DNA of 64,000 bases, from the NCBI RefSeq assembly GCF_030546805.1, contig NZ_JAUOPC010000008.1, positions 186,001 to 250,000 on the forward strand, written 5' to 3'. This DNA is from Cyclobacterium sp. 1_MG-2023. Lineage in GTDB: Bacteria; Bacteroidota; Bacteroidia; Cytophagales; Cyclobacteriaceae. The notes under the pieces are model-generated. The model saw only the letters and a list, made by a program, of their open reading frames with translations. It made no database searches and was not told the DNA's origin. Within the stretch, counting starts at the first letter, position 1, and the number at the start of each line of letters is the position of its first letter. Of this stretch, positions 53,754-63,291 are shown in pieces. Both the position numbers and the translations under genes were made by a program.

Positions 53754-54911
53754 ATGAAATATATACCCAATCTCCTATTGCCTATTCTTTTGCTCGCTTT
53801 TGCTTGTAACAATGACACTGGTGAAAAATCTGATAATGATGTAACAGATGATCCTTTAGAACTAGTAGTTTCCGCGGAGAAAATATTTCACTTAAATGAT
53901 TCGACAGCACCTACATCAACTTGTTTTCAATTTGTTCCTGAATTGAACAATTATTTAATGTTAAATGAATTCACAAATGAGATCATTTTTTATGATTATG
54001 ATAATGGTTCTATTGTGAATAAAATTCACTTCCCAGCACAAGGTCCAAATGGGATTGGGAAAAAAGGTTTAAGTTTCTATTTCGCGAACAAAGATTCAAT
54101 ATTTATATCAAATTCTTGGCAGAACAAAGTATTTTTATTCGATGAAAAGGGGACTTACAAAAATTCCTATCTCCTAGAAAGAGAAGGGATAGAGGAAGGA
54201 TTTATGACTGGGAAGGATAATTTAATGTTTCTCATGAATGGTACTCTTTATATCCCAGCTGGAAGAACGGGCGCACTTCTTGACGACAATACAGCGCTTA
54301 ATAATTTCTATAAATTAGATTTAACCACAGGGGATTTTTCAAAAGATTACAATAGGCCTGACATCTACAACAAGGGGAACTGGGGAGCAAATTGCATGAT
54401 GGAACTTAGTTATTCAACAATCAACCGTAAGGATAATTTTATTATTCGTTCAATTCCGGTCGATGCTGACATTTACGTTTATCAAAATGATCAACTTGTT
54501 GAAAAGCATCAAATAAAAAGTAAATATTTCGATGAGGTTCCGCCTATGTCCTTGAACAGAGATAAGGAAATGGACTGGAAAAAATCGGTGGTCTACGATT
54601 ATTCAACCTCCCACTATTTCAATATCATTTATGATGAATACAGAGATGTCTACTATAGACTTACCCTACTTGGAAACACGATAGATGAAATAAACAATCC
54701 AGAAATCCAATACGACCAGGAATTTACCATCATGGTATTGGATAACAAGTTTAAAGTATTAGGAGAAACAAAATTTCAAAGAAACAAATACTTGGTTTAT
54801 AATACTTTTGTAAACGAAAATGGGCTTCATATCCAATTGAATCCAAAAAACTATACCAATGAGAACCAAATGGAATTTGAGGTACTTTCTTTTAACCAAA
54901 ATTTGTTATAA
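53754..54911 (+). CDS. DUF4221-like lipoprotein (6-bladed propeller type)
   Basis: The 385-residue product has a lipoprotein signal with the lipidated cysteine in LLLAFACNND. The mature region has blade repeats such as NYLMLNEFTNEIIFYDYDNG, KDSIFISNSWQNKVFLFDEK and YYRLTLLGNTIDEINN, like DUF4221 proteins of Cyclobacteriaceae. Family assignment is from pattern memory and moderate. Base use is A/T-richer than the neighbouring glycan genes. It stands between the DUF4185-like gene and the DUF5916 remnant. No activity can be predicted. Confidence 0.65.
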   Translation: MKYIPNLLLPILLLAFACNNDTGEKSDNDVTDDPLELVVSAEKIFHLNDSTAPTSTCFQFVPELNNYLMLNEFTNEIIFYDYDNGSIVNKIHFPAQGPNGIGKKGLSFYFANKDSIFISNSWQNKVFLFDEKGTYKNSYLLEREGIEEGFMTGKDNLMFLMNGTLYIPAGRTGALLDDNTALNNFYKLDLTTGDFSKDYNRPDIYNKGNWGANCMMELSYSTINRKDNFIIRSIPVDADIYVYQNDQLVEKHQIKSKYFDEVPPMSLNRDKEMDWKKSVVYDYSTSHYFNIIYDEYRDVYYRLTLLGNTIDEINNPEIQYDQEFTIMVLDNKFKVLGETKFQRNKYLVYNTFVNENGLHIQLNPKNYTNENQMEFEVLSFNQNLL

Positions 54912-54959
54912 ATACCATTAAATCTTTCACTTTCAGGTAGCAGGTAAATAATAAGCTTA

Positions 54960-55263
54960 AGAAAACCAAGGTGCTCGAGTTGGATTATGATTTATCGTTC
55001 AAAAATTTCCCCACATGATACACCCCTCTTTCCCAACCTTATTGTTATCACAGGCTTTTTGGATTTCACTTTTGATATTTTACAGGATGGAAAATCCTTA
55101 ATTCGGCAATTTGGAACAAGGAGATTTAAAAACCCATTTAAGGTTAAACAGCCCGGCAACACTTTTTTATCGTCCCCAACCACAACTAACAATGGTTTAC
55201 AGACCGGTTTAACGTAATGGAAATTCAAACGATTGTAAAACGGGCCTATATCTCAAGGTTTTA
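54960..55263 (+). pseudogene. Scrambled fragment of a second DUF5916 gene
   Basis: Pieces match the 3' half of the intact gene at 49895-52093 in order: 55056-55105 with about 51590-51640 (TTGGATTTCACTTTTGATAT is identical), 55107-55150 with about 51830-51878 (AATTTGGAACAAGGAGATTT), and 55151-55263 with about 51979-52093 (CCCGGCAACAC, TTTACAGACCG, and the final CAAGGTTTTA-like end). The segments between them, about 190 and 100 bp, are deleted, and frames are broken. It is the 3' relic of a tandem or segmental duplicate. Confidence 0.85.
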
Positions 55264-55530
55264 AGCTTACCAAACTAGAATTGATCAAACCTGAAACCTG
55301 CCCGAGCATATGAAGAAAATAGGCCTCATATGGGACAAAATGATTCTTTCTTTCAGATTTCCTATTCAAAAAGTTTCAGAATTTAGGCATCAAAATTGGT
55401 AGAAGGATGGTATTGAAAAGGCTTAGAAAATAGGTAAGCCCTTTCGAAGGTTAATCCGAAACATCATAAAAATCGCCAAAGTGTTGGCTCGCGTAATCTA
55501 GATGCCATATTTTAAATTAAACGAAACTTG
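55264..55530. other. Intergenic region after the DUF5916 remnant
   Basis: A/T-rich, no recognisable gene, RNA or long repeat. It may contain further decayed sequence of the lost duplicate. Confidence 0.4.
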
Positions 55531-56271
55531 ATGATCGTAAATAAATCCATAGTAGGGCTTCATATAATTCTCCATGAGTCACATGGCCTGTTGGCCGGTA
55601 AAATTGCTAACGAAATTAAAGAAGTATATAGACCCATTTATTGGTTTGAAACCCTAATAGCCATTAGTGAGCATGATGACAGGCAACTTGACTTAAATGA
55701 AAAAGAGTACCTTTCTGATCTTGGCGTACCCATGGATTTTACTGAAGAAAGTTATCGAGTGGATGAAGTTATGGAAAGGATGCAGCGTATTTTGAGAACT
55801 TCGGGTAATAAATCTCAATGGATAAAGTTATTGATCTCCTACCATTTAGAATTTATTTATGGTCCGCTCAAAAATAAGAGCAAAAGAATTTTAGCATTTT
55901 TTCAACAGCAAGCGTCGGAACGGAAAACAATACTCAAGCATTTTGGCCTCACTAATGCAAAAGCGAAGGGATATTATGAATTTTTGCGCTTTTGTGACCG
56001 ATTATCTCTAATCCTATGCAAGGATGAAACCCCAGCCTTGGAGCGGCAGCTGGAAATAAACACCTCAATTGACGGAAAAACATTTTTTATAAAGCAAACA
56101 GAAGATGAACGATTGATTATAAGCCCATGGATTTTTAAGAAAGAGAAGTTTGAGTTATCGGTCGAGGAAAGGCTTTTAAAGGATACACAGTTTAGCTCTT
56201 TAGAAAATTTTAAGGAATCTCTTTTGCAGACAATGCCGCAATCAAAAAAATGGATCCTTGCTAAAGAATAA
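55531..56271 (+). CDS. DUF3891-like protein
   Basis: The 246-residue protein (ATG 55531; the TTG one codon before is not needed) has no signal peptide. It carries HESHGLLAGKIANEIKE near residue 15, and WFETLIAISEHDDRQLDLNE near residue 40, with histidine and paired aspartates typical of the DUF3891 family. These may form a metal-binding HD-like site. The centre has LISYHLEFIYGPLKNKSKR and the C-terminus is strand-rich (RLIISPWIFKKEKFELSVEE). Function is unknown. It sits alone, convergent with the CBM-like secreted protein. Family call is moderately confident. Confidence 0.75.
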   Translation: MIVNKSIVGLHIILHESHGLLAGKIANEIKEVYRPIYWFETLIAISEHDDRQLDLNEKEYLSDLGVPMDFTEESYRVDEVMERMQRILRTSGNKSQWIKLLISYHLEFIYGPLKNKSKRILAFFQQQASERKTILKHFGLTNAKAKGYYEFLRFCDRLSLILCKDETPALERQLEINTSIDGKTFFIKQTEDERLIISPWIFKKEKFELSVEERLLKDTQFSSLENFKESLLQTMPQSKKWILAKE

Positions 56272-56283
56272 TCAATTGAACGA

Positions 56284-56946
56284 TTACCTACTTTCGCTTT
56301 CAGGCAAAGTTAAATTCGTCACTTTTTCCTCCGGATACTTTTCAGGATCGTAAAGTACAATCCGATCCAAAAAATGATGAGCAGATCTCGCTGATATCTC
56401 TAATGTGTAGGTACCTTTTCTATTGATGCGCACATAAATTTCATGTGGATCGTTGTCACTGGTTTTGGTACGCCATGTCCAATCTGTAGTGCCGTGACTA
56501 TAAACCTTAAACCATCCTTCTTTACCGGCACCTTCAGGACAATCATCCTTACATATTCCGTGAGGCCTTACTATATGATTTTCTTTTTTACCGAAAAAGT
56601 CTGAGGCACCAACCACCCTAAGCCAAGTGTCATTATTATCCGTTGAAGAGTTTCCCTTCCCTACCTTAGAATGCCAAATGATTTTATAGAGCCCAGGGTT
56701 ATTGATTTCAATAGGATACTTTAGTGTCTTATTCCCGGGATCTTTGAAGTGCTCAGTTGTGGAATACAAGTAATGGATCGTACCTCCTTCTATATTCACA
56801 CTTTCTCGAAACCAATCCCCTACACCTTCTACCGACTCAACCTCTATAATCAGCAGGGAATTCTTTTCATTAAACGTAACCTGCGCTGTTGCCTGAAAAC
56901 CAATCAGGTAAATAAAGAAAAGAAGCTTCCTTGGCATATTTCTCAT
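56284..56946 (-). CDS. Secreted carbohydrate-binding-module-like protein
   Basis: The 220-residue product has a signal peptide (about 1-22, ending ATAQV). The mature part reads like a beta-sandwich: IIEVESVEGVGDWFRES, IEINNPGLYKIIWHSK, WLRVVGASDFFG, and YVRINRKGTYTLEISARSAHHFLDRIVL, which is the pattern of CBM35/CBM6-like or GH115-C-terminal-type domains that bind glycans. No catalytic domain. It is downstream of the GH127 gene on the same strand, at the end of the pectin cluster. A binding-only role at the cell surface or in secretion is likely. Confidence 0.75.
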   Translation of the reverse strand: MRNMPRKLLFFIYLIGFQATAQVTFNEKNSLLIIEVESVEGVGDWFRESVNIEGGTIHYLYSTTEHFKDPGNKTLKYPIEINNPGLYKIIWHSKVGKGNSSTDNNDTWLRVVGASDFFGKKENHIVRPHGICKDDCPEGAGKEGWFKVYSHGTTDWTWRTKTSDNDPHEIYVRINRKGTYTLEISARSAHHFLDRIVLYDPEKYPEEKVTNLTLPESESR

Positions 56947-57081
56947 AAGACATTCTAAATATAAATTAATCTAGATTTCAATATAATCAATTCTGTCAAT
57001 AATATAACTTTTACATGACAAGGATACACTCGATCCCTATTTACCGACCCTTCCATATTACCCTTACTAAAATTAGGAAGA

Positions 57082-59133
57082 TCATTTCCTCAAGGGCATC
57101 CAAACTGCCATTTCTGATTTTCCTCTATTTCCCCAGGCAAAATATGGAATCAACCTGATATTGATGGGCTTTAATGTGTTTTTTTGATCTAATTCTTGGT
57201 ACAATTTGCCTTCCCAATCGGACTTTCCTTGTAGCAAGGCCTGCCCCACTAAGAAGGTGAGGGAGGCACCTTTCACCATTTTTTTGACAGGGGTAAATTG
57301 AATGGCAGCAGGAAGCTCCACATCAAAAATGCGGGCATCTTGCAAGTCCGGAGATTCAATACAATAAACAACTGGCCCTCGTACAACGGCTACCTGATTC
57401 CTGGTTTCCTCCACCAGTGGGTTGGCCTCCATCAATCGGGCAGTCATGGGTAGATATAATTCAATCACATCACCCTTTTTCCACTTTCGTGATAAGGACA
57501 GATAACTTCCGGCTATAGGTTTTTCATTCGATTTTTCTCCATTAACGGTGATTTCAGCCTGACTGGCCCAGGCAGGGATCCGTAAATCTATGGCAAAGGG
57601 ATCTTGCCCGGTTTTTTTGATGCTTAGCTTTATCTTTCCATCCCAGGGATAATCTGTCTCCTGTCTTAACTCTAGGCTTGAACCATTTGGCAAATTAGTT
57701 TTCAGTTCATTGCTACCATATAAATTGACTATCAAACCTTTATCAGAGAGTGCATAAGCATAATTATGGGTTTCGGCTACCGTTCTGACGACATTTGGAG
57801 GACAGCAGTTCGATTTAGAAATATAGGGTTCCCTCACCTTATTCCATCGAAATGTAAAAGGCAAATCCTCATCCACTCTCAAAGGGTTGGTATAATTAAA
57901 ATTAGTCCCTCCTAAATCTGTACCAGACAATACACTATTGATTAAGCTCAGCTCTAATATGTCTGCATAGCGGCTGTCCCCAGTCACCAAAAGCATGCGG
58001 TGGTTCCACAAAACATTGCCAATATTTGCACAGGTTTCATTGTAGGCTGAGATATTAGGTAATTGAAAAGCCTGCCCATAAGCCTGGTGGACTTGCTGAA
58101 TAATAGATGGCTTGTAGGTGGTTCCATTTGGGGACACACCATCATACAAAGCACCTGTAGCTCCAGTGATGTAGAGTTTTTTAGTGACCACATCCTTCCA
58201 AATACTTTCCAATGCCATCATCAAAGAATCCTCCCCTGTTTCTGCATAAAGATCCGCTACGCCGGCATACAAGTAATTGGCACGAACGGCATGTCCTACG
58301 GCTTCTCGCTGCTGTCGAAATGGAATGCGATCCTGATTGTGGTCTGTACCATCAGTTATCATTCCACGAATATAAATCATTTTACCTGCTAAGTCGAGGT
58401 ATTCCTTGTTTCTTGTGGTTCTATACATTTCAACCACTCCCATATAATGGGAAGGGCAAATTGCATTTTGAGCTTGTTCGGCAGTTGCATTTTCATGGTA
58501 GGCAACAAGAAAATCTGTTGCCTTGATCGCAATGTCCAAAAAGTTGGTCTGCCCGGTTATGCGATAATGTAAGCTGGCCGCCGTCATCAAATGGCCCATA
58601 TTATACGTTTCAAAGTTCATTCGATCTTCAAACTCTACCGCATCTTCAGGGTTATTGCGCTGCTTTATTATTGTAGAAGTATGAATATAACCATCTGCTC
58701 TCTGTGCGTCCGCAATCACTTTTATGACCCGCTCTAGCTCATCATAATACCTTTGGTCTTTTGTGCTGGCATAAACGGACACTAAGGCTTCAAGGGTTTT
58801 ATAAAAATCTCCGTCATGAAAAGGAGCGCCCCTATGTCTTCCTTCTTTGTATCCTGCTGCTATTTCAAAATTGAGAAAACCATGGCTAAGTGTATCATTC
58901 TCGTAAATGTGCAACATATTCATGGCCATGGTGTCCTTACTGACATTCGCCCAATACCCCCAAAAACCATCCGTCCATTTCACCGCATCCATATCCACCG
59001 AAATTTGTTTGGCAAATGGGCTTATGGAGGTGTTTACCAAAGCTTTTTCCTGAGCATTTACTGGCAATAGTGGTGCAAAAATGATTGCCGTAAAAAGGCC
59101 AATCCAATTACTGTTCCTTTTAAAATCAAGCAT
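57082..59133 (-). CDS. GH127-type beta-L-arabinofuranosidase
   Basis: The 683-residue secreted enzyme (signal peptide about 1-28, ending VNAQ) has the DUF1680/GH127 (alpha/alpha)6 barrel: DGFWGYWANVSKDTM, RGAPFHDGDFYKTLEALVSV and GHAVRANYLYAGVADLY. E366 and C368 (NETCANIGN) and C443-C444 (SNCCPPN) line up with the zinc-binding and catalytic residues E338, C340, C417 and C418 of the HypBA1 archetype. The C-terminal beta-sandwich reads WASQAEITVNGE. It should release L-arabinofuranose from arabinan side chains. A GH146 assignment is also possible. It lies behind the pectate lyase genes in one minus-strand cluster. Confidence 0.93.
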   Translation of the reverse strand: MLDFKRNSNWIGLFTAIIFAPLLPVNAQEKALVNTSISPFAKQISVDMDAVKWTDGFWGYWANVSKDTMAMNMLHIYENDTLSHGFLNFEIAAGYKEGRHRGAPFHDGDFYKTLEALVSVYASTKDQRYYDELERVIKVIADAQRADGYIHTSTIIKQRNNPEDAVEFEDRMNFETYNMGHLMTAASLHYRITGQTNFLDIAIKATDFLVAYHENATAEQAQNAICPSHYMGVVEMYRTTRNKEYLDLAGKMIYIRGMITDGTDHNQDRIPFRQQREAVGHAVRANYLYAGVADLYAETGEDSLMMALESIWKDVVTKKLYITGATGALYDGVSPNGTTYKPSIIQQVHQAYGQAFQLPNISAYNETCANIGNVLWNHRMLLVTGDSRYADILELSLINSVLSGTDLGGTNFNYTNPLRVDEDLPFTFRWNKVREPYISKSNCCPPNVVRTVAETHNYAYALSDKGLIVNLYGSNELKTNLPNGSSLELRQETDYPWDGKIKLSIKKTGQDPFAIDLRIPAWASQAEITVNGEKSNEKPIAGSYLSLSRKWKKGDVIELYLPMTARLMEANPLVEETRNQVAVVRGPVVYCIESPDLQDARIFDVELPAAIQFTPVKKMVKGASLTFLVGQALLQGKSDWEGKLYQELDQKNTLKPINIRLIPYFAWGNRGKSEMAVWMPLRK

Positions 59134-59155
59134 ATATAGTATTCTGGGTCAAATA

Positions 59156-60541
59156 TTAATTGATGCTATTTAAATATTTCTCTAGCATGGTGTAACCATT
59201 CGCTAAATTGTTTCTATCCGCCGCATTCGAAGGATCAAGACCGTTTTTCTTTTCCCAATCATCTGGCATGCCATCGTGATCTTTGTCCTCAGGTGCTGGT
59301 GCACTTTTTAAATTTGGCCAGCCCCCTACATCTTTTTGTGAATCTATTATACCGGACTTCTTGGACTTATCTGCCAGGTTTTTGTTTTTCTTATAGCTTT
59401 CACCCTCAAAAGAAGCCTGCCCTTCTTTTGCTTCCTTTATTATCCTTTTATCCACAGGATCTCTTTTGGGCAAGGTAGCTCCTGCATTTTCGAGAACTAC
59501 CTCATAGGCTTTTTCCGCTGTGTGCTGGTGAATTGGCATGGAAGGCCATGATGCTTCCATCTTTATAAATTGAAGATTTTGGGCTCCTCCCTGTGGCTGC
59601 ACTCCTCCATCCCAATTGTCAGCAGTCACTTTGTTATTTCCATCAATGACATTGTCAGCAATGTACCATTTGCCAAAATCACTGGTTTTCTTGCGCATGG
59701 ATGGGTTGGCAATCCTATAGGAAACCTCTCCCGGAATTGTGGCCGGTCCTGGTTTATAATAATTGGCCACAATGTTGAACTTTGAAAAAGAAAATTTTGG
59801 ATTACCAACTTGTTGGTTTTCCCCACCATAACAACTGTTGTACCCCCAATTGTATATTACATTGTTTCTATAATCCGTGTAGCCAGAACCTGATGCCATT
59901 CTCGGATTGCGACTGCCATGACTAGCAATGAGATTATGATGGTATGTCCCATAGTTTGAGCCCCATATCCCTCCAAAACCATGTGCTCCTTTTACATGAT
60001 TGGAGTTATACATGCTCTCAGAAATAATGCTCCACTGAACAGTAATGCTGTCACAATGATAAATAGACATGGTTTCATCCACACTCCAACTGGCTGAAAT
60101 ATGATCCAGAATAATGTGTTTGGTATACCTGCTTGAGACCGCATCGGTATCTTCGCCTGATTCATTCCCCAACCTAACCCTCAAATACCTAATAATGACA
60201 TGATCTGCCTCTATTATCAATGGATTCTTTTTAAGGCAAATCCCATCACCAGGGGCCGTCTGACCGGCAATGGTGATATAAGGATGCTTGATCCGCAAAG
60301 GAGATTCCAGAGAAATGGTACCTGAGACTTTAAAAACCACTGTTCTTGGCTCCGAAGCCTCTACTGCGGCTCTTAAACTCCCTTCACCACTGTCATTCAA
60401 ATTGGTAACTTCAAACACAACACCACCTCGTCCCCCTTTAGAAAATTTCCCGTAGCCTTCGGCTGTTGGAAAGGCAAGCTGTTGGGCAGGGCTATTAAAT
60501 CCTATCAATAGCAATACTGCACTAAGAATTAAATGTTTCAT
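59156..60541 (-). CDS. Secreted pectate lyase, PL1 family
   Basis: From ATG 60541 (a start nine codons earlier is poorer) the 461-residue enzyme has a signal peptide (1-20). The right-handed beta-helix carries LIIEADHVIIRYLRVRLGNE, DHISASWSVDETMSIYHCDS and the catalytic/substrate-binding segment ASHGSRNPRM of PL1. It ends with a calcium-binding, dockerin- or thrombospondin-type repeat DKDHDGMPDDWEKKNG. Pectate lyases cut polygalacturonan by beta-elimination and need calcium. It is in the PL10-PL1-GH127 cluster. Subfamily (PL1_2-like) is judged only by overall resemblance. Confidence 0.9.
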   Translation of the reverse strand: MKHLILSAVLLLIGFNSPAQQLAFPTAEGYGKFSKGGRGGVVFEVTNLNDSGEGSLRAAVEASEPRTVVFKVSGTISLESPLRIKHPYITIAGQTAPGDGICLKKNPLIIEADHVIIRYLRVRLGNESGEDTDAVSSRYTKHIILDHISASWSVDETMSIYHCDSITVQWSIISESMYNSNHVKGAHGFGGIWGSNYGTYHHNLIASHGSRNPRMASGSGYTDYRNNVIYNWGYNSCYGGENQQVGNPKFSFSKFNIVANYYKPGPATIPGEVSYRIANPSMRKKTSDFGKWYIADNVIDGNNKVTADNWDGGVQPQGGAQNLQFIKMEASWPSMPIHQHTAEKAYEVVLENAGATLPKRDPVDKRIIKEAKEGQASFEGESYKKNKNLADKSKKSGIIDSQKDVGGWPNLKSAPAPEDKDHDGMPDDWEKKNGLDPSNAADRNNLANGYTMLEKYLNSIN

Positions 60542-60692
60542 GGAATGTTTTATTTTAAAAGGGCTCAAATGAAGCGGAAAACCGAACTTTTGTACTCTTG
60601 TTAATTGTGTTTATTGTCCTCAAATTATTTGATTGGTATTAAAGAATCGATTAAAATCCATTTCATAAAAAAACAAATTGCCAATTATTGTT

Positions 60693-61817
60693 TTAGTTAA
60701 TCCCATTTCTTTTTTTCCATTCCGGGTATTTTTCCAGCATTTGTTCCGGAGCGCGGGTGTACCAGCTATAGCCGTTTCTTCGCTCATGACCTATCTCCGT
60801 TATGGAATCCTTTTTAATACCGTCTCTATCGCAGAAATATATTTTCTCGGTTTCCAGGTCATAAAATCGTCCCCAATGTAAAGGCGCATTTATATCTTCT
60901 ACCACAATTCTATCCTTGCTTCCATCAGGCATCGTCTGAGTGTCTACCCTTAATCGTCCTACACTGTGGTCTTCAAACCATTTTACAGCTCCATTTATAG
61001 AAGCCTTGACTTCATTGGATGGGTTTTCTATTTCCATAAGCATAAGCACTATTCCTACAGATTCCGATCCACTAAATGAAGGCAATTCATAACTTCTGGC
61101 TTTTGCGGGTGCAAGGGTCACCGAATCATGTTGAGCACACCATGCGGTAGGCTCCCCTTTGACGACAATCTGAGTATTTAAAAAACACGCTATTCCTTTG
61201 TCATAGGCTTCCTGAATTTTCGCTTTTTTACTATCCGACAATTGAATGGACTGAAAAGCATGGTCGTCGGATAGCAATTCTTTTAAGAAACGCATTATAT
61301 TGACCATGGCATCGTCATTGAAGGTGATGTGCCCGGAATACGCCACACTTCCTTTGCGTACCGGATAAAACTGAGGCCAACCCCCATTGTCGTATTGGGC
61401 CTTGAGTATATAATTTATTCCTTTTCCAAAAGCCTGCTTGTAGCGTTCGTCCTTGGTTTTTGAATACACATTGGCGAGAAATCTCAACTCGGTAATGGTT
61501 GCATCATTATCAAATGTTGCTCCAATTTTACCTTTAGATTTTAGGTAAGCTGCTTTTTTACCAGCATCCATTGGGTGATGATAGGGCTTATTTTTTTCCC
61601 AACCACCAATAGCTTTTTGGGTCAGCAGTACATTTTCTGCTACAAGTTTTGCTTCATTGGAAGCATACCAGGCTTCCGGCATTTTCACAGCAACATCCTT
61701 CCAGCGCATGTCTCGAAAATCTTTGGAATCATTCTGACCCATTACGGATCCAATCGCTAAAACTGCAATTAACCCTATCAATCCCATTGTTTTTGAAAGT
61801 GCAATTTTATTTTTCAT
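60693..61817 (-). CDS. pelA: Secreted pectate lyase, PL10 family (PelA)
   Basis: The 374-residue protein has a signal peptide (about 1-27) and an (alpha/alpha)3-type helical barrel. Family motifs are IGGWEKNKPYHHPMD, GATFDNDATITELRFLANVY near residue 98, QYDNGGWPQFYPVRKG and SGHITFNDDAMVNIMRFLKE near residue 160, as in PL10 pectate lyases. It should cut de-esterified pectin in a calcium-dependent reaction. It lies between the DUF1593 and PL1 genes with short gaps, so co-expression with them is likely. Length matches the catalytic domain with no extra modules. Confidence 0.94.
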   Translation of the reverse strand: MKNKIALSKTMGLIGLIAVLAIGSVMGQNDSKDFRDMRWKDVAVKMPEAWYASNEAKLVAENVLLTQKAIGGWEKNKPYHHPMDAGKKAAYLKSKGKIGATFDNDATITELRFLANVYSKTKDERYKQAFGKGINYILKAQYDNGGWPQFYPVRKGSVAYSGHITFNDDAMVNIMRFLKELLSDDHAFQSIQLSDSKKAKIQEAYDKGIACFLNTQIVVKGEPTAWCAQHDSVTLAPAKARSYELPSFSGSESVGIVLMLMEIENPSNEVKASINGAVKWFEDHSVGRLRVDTQTMPDGSKDRIVVEDINAPLHWGRFYDLETEKIYFCDRDGIKKDSITEIGHERRNGYSWYTRAPEQMLEKYPEWKKRNGIN

Positions 61818-61883
61818 TGTAATTGAATTTCCTTATTTGTGGTAATATTAATCCTGAAAGAGGCAATAGCCCTTCTATTACGT

Positions 61884-63173
61884 CTATTTTTCCAACCATT
61901 TCCATCTTTCTCCCCAGTCGCCCAAAAAGGTTTCTCTGAATTTAGCAATGGTTTTCGCTCCTTGTTGGTCTTTTATAAATAATCCTTCAGCTAATCGATC
62001 ACTGTACCAGTTGGAGCCTAACTGGTAATCGTCTGAAGAGGGTTTACCTGGCCAAGGAATGGTACTGATATATTCTCCTTCCAAGCCATTCAGTTCAGGG
62101 ATTTCACTACTGGTTTTGTATTTACCGTGTTCAGCCTTTTTAGAGCTATATTTTACTCCGTAAATCCCCTCTCCGAGGTAATAACCCGGCCAAACCTGAC
62201 CTTGTATTTTGATTTGAAAAACTGCAGAATCCTCCGGAACCATTATTTTAGGCCCTTTAAATCTCCATTCGATTGTAGCATAAGCCGCCACTGTATCTGC
62301 CTTGGTGCTGCCACCTTCAAATACACTTCTGGAACTGCGGTCTATCTTCTCAAAGCTACCACCCCAACTTTCTCCTGTAGGGTCTTCCGGGTCTCCATTC
62401 ATAACATAAGCCAGTGAAGGGGTATCTCCCATTTTTATTTCTCCATTGTAATAATTGATGAAATCCTTACCCATTACTCCTCGCCCTTGAATAAAATTGT
62501 CATAATACGCATCCGCTTTGTAAGCTTCGGAAGAACCATCATCCATAAACCAACCCCTATAAGTTGCATTGGATTCTATCATCCATAAATCTGAATGATT
62601 GGCAGCGATATATGAATAGGCATTGATGCTCCATTTCTTATTTGGGCCACCTATCCAATAGACCCTGATCTTTTCTTTGATTTCAGGTGCATCATACAAT
62701 GCCTGAGCAAGGTCTTCTATTCCTCCCCAGACAAGCACCCAAAGTGGCTGATCACTTTCTTTTTTGGCGCATTTAATGATCCAATCTGAACCTTCCGTAG
62801 AAGTAGAATACCCCTGAAAAGGAGCTGCCGGAATGGCGCCCTGCTTGACCACCGCTCTCAAAGCAGCGGGTTTCGGAAGACCACTTGTATGTCTTGCTAA
62901 CTGGGCATAATCTTTTTCATAATCATCAATTATGTTCAAAAAATTGCTTTTACGCCCATCTCCGAAAGGTGAAGCTACTAGTCCCTCAATTTCAAATTGA
63001 TCCGCATACATTAATAAATGTATCATGGACTGAAAATCATCAGGATCAGTCCCCCCTATATCAGAACTAATTAAAACCCTGGGTTTAACAACATCATTTT
63101 CAATGGCTTTACAGCTCGATATTAAAACCATATAAATCACACATTGTAAACCGATTCCAAATTTTAACTTCAT
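61884..63173 (-). CDS. DUF1593 (Sde182-like) nucleoside-hydrolase-fold lipoprotein
   Basis: The 429-residue lipoprotein has a lipobox LISSCKA (C21). The N-terminal domain starts PRVLISSDIGGTDPDDFQSM, with D38, D43, D45 and D46 forming the calcium site of the inosine-uridine nucleoside hydrolase fold, then EIEGLVASPFGDGR and WVLVWGGIEDLAQAL. The C-terminal strand-rich part (about 270-429) is the second domain of Sde182-type proteins. Hydrolysis of an N- or O-glycoside is inferred from fold. It heads the pectin cluster and is divergent from the DeoR-type regulator. It could act on a rhamnogalacturonan fragment, but this is a guess. Confidence 0.9.
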   Translation of the reverse strand: MKLKFGIGLQCVIYMVLISSCKAIENDVVKPRVLISSDIGGTDPDDFQSMIHLLMYADQFEIEGLVASPFGDGRKSNFLNIIDDYEKDYAQLARHTSGLPKPAALRAVVKQGAIPAAPFQGYSTSTEGSDWIIKCAKKESDQPLWVLVWGGIEDLAQALYDAPEIKEKIRVYWIGGPNKKWSINAYSYIAANHSDLWMIESNATYRGWFMDDGSSEAYKADAYYDNFIQGRGVMGKDFINYYNGEIKMGDTPSLAYVMNGDPEDPTGESWGGSFEKIDRSSRSVFEGGSTKADTVAAYATIEWRFKGPKIMVPEDSAVFQIKIQGQVWPGYYLGEGIYGVKYSSKKAEHGKYKTSSEIPELNGLEGEYISTIPWPGKPSSDDYQLGSNWYSDRLAEGLFIKDQQGAKTIAKFRETFLGDWGERWKWLEK

Positions 63174-63291
63174 TTATATTTTTTTTATTTCCGAAATACT
63201 TAACCTTAAAAATCATAATAATCAAACACTTAAGGGATGAAGAAATTAATATCAATAGATTTCAAACCTTAAAACGAAAGTAAATGAAGGT

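Noticed and set aside
54987-55217. A 76-codon plus-strand frame in the DUF5916 remnant region
   Set aside because: It is an accidental reading across the joined fragments of the DUF5916 duplicate, out of frame with parts of the parent.
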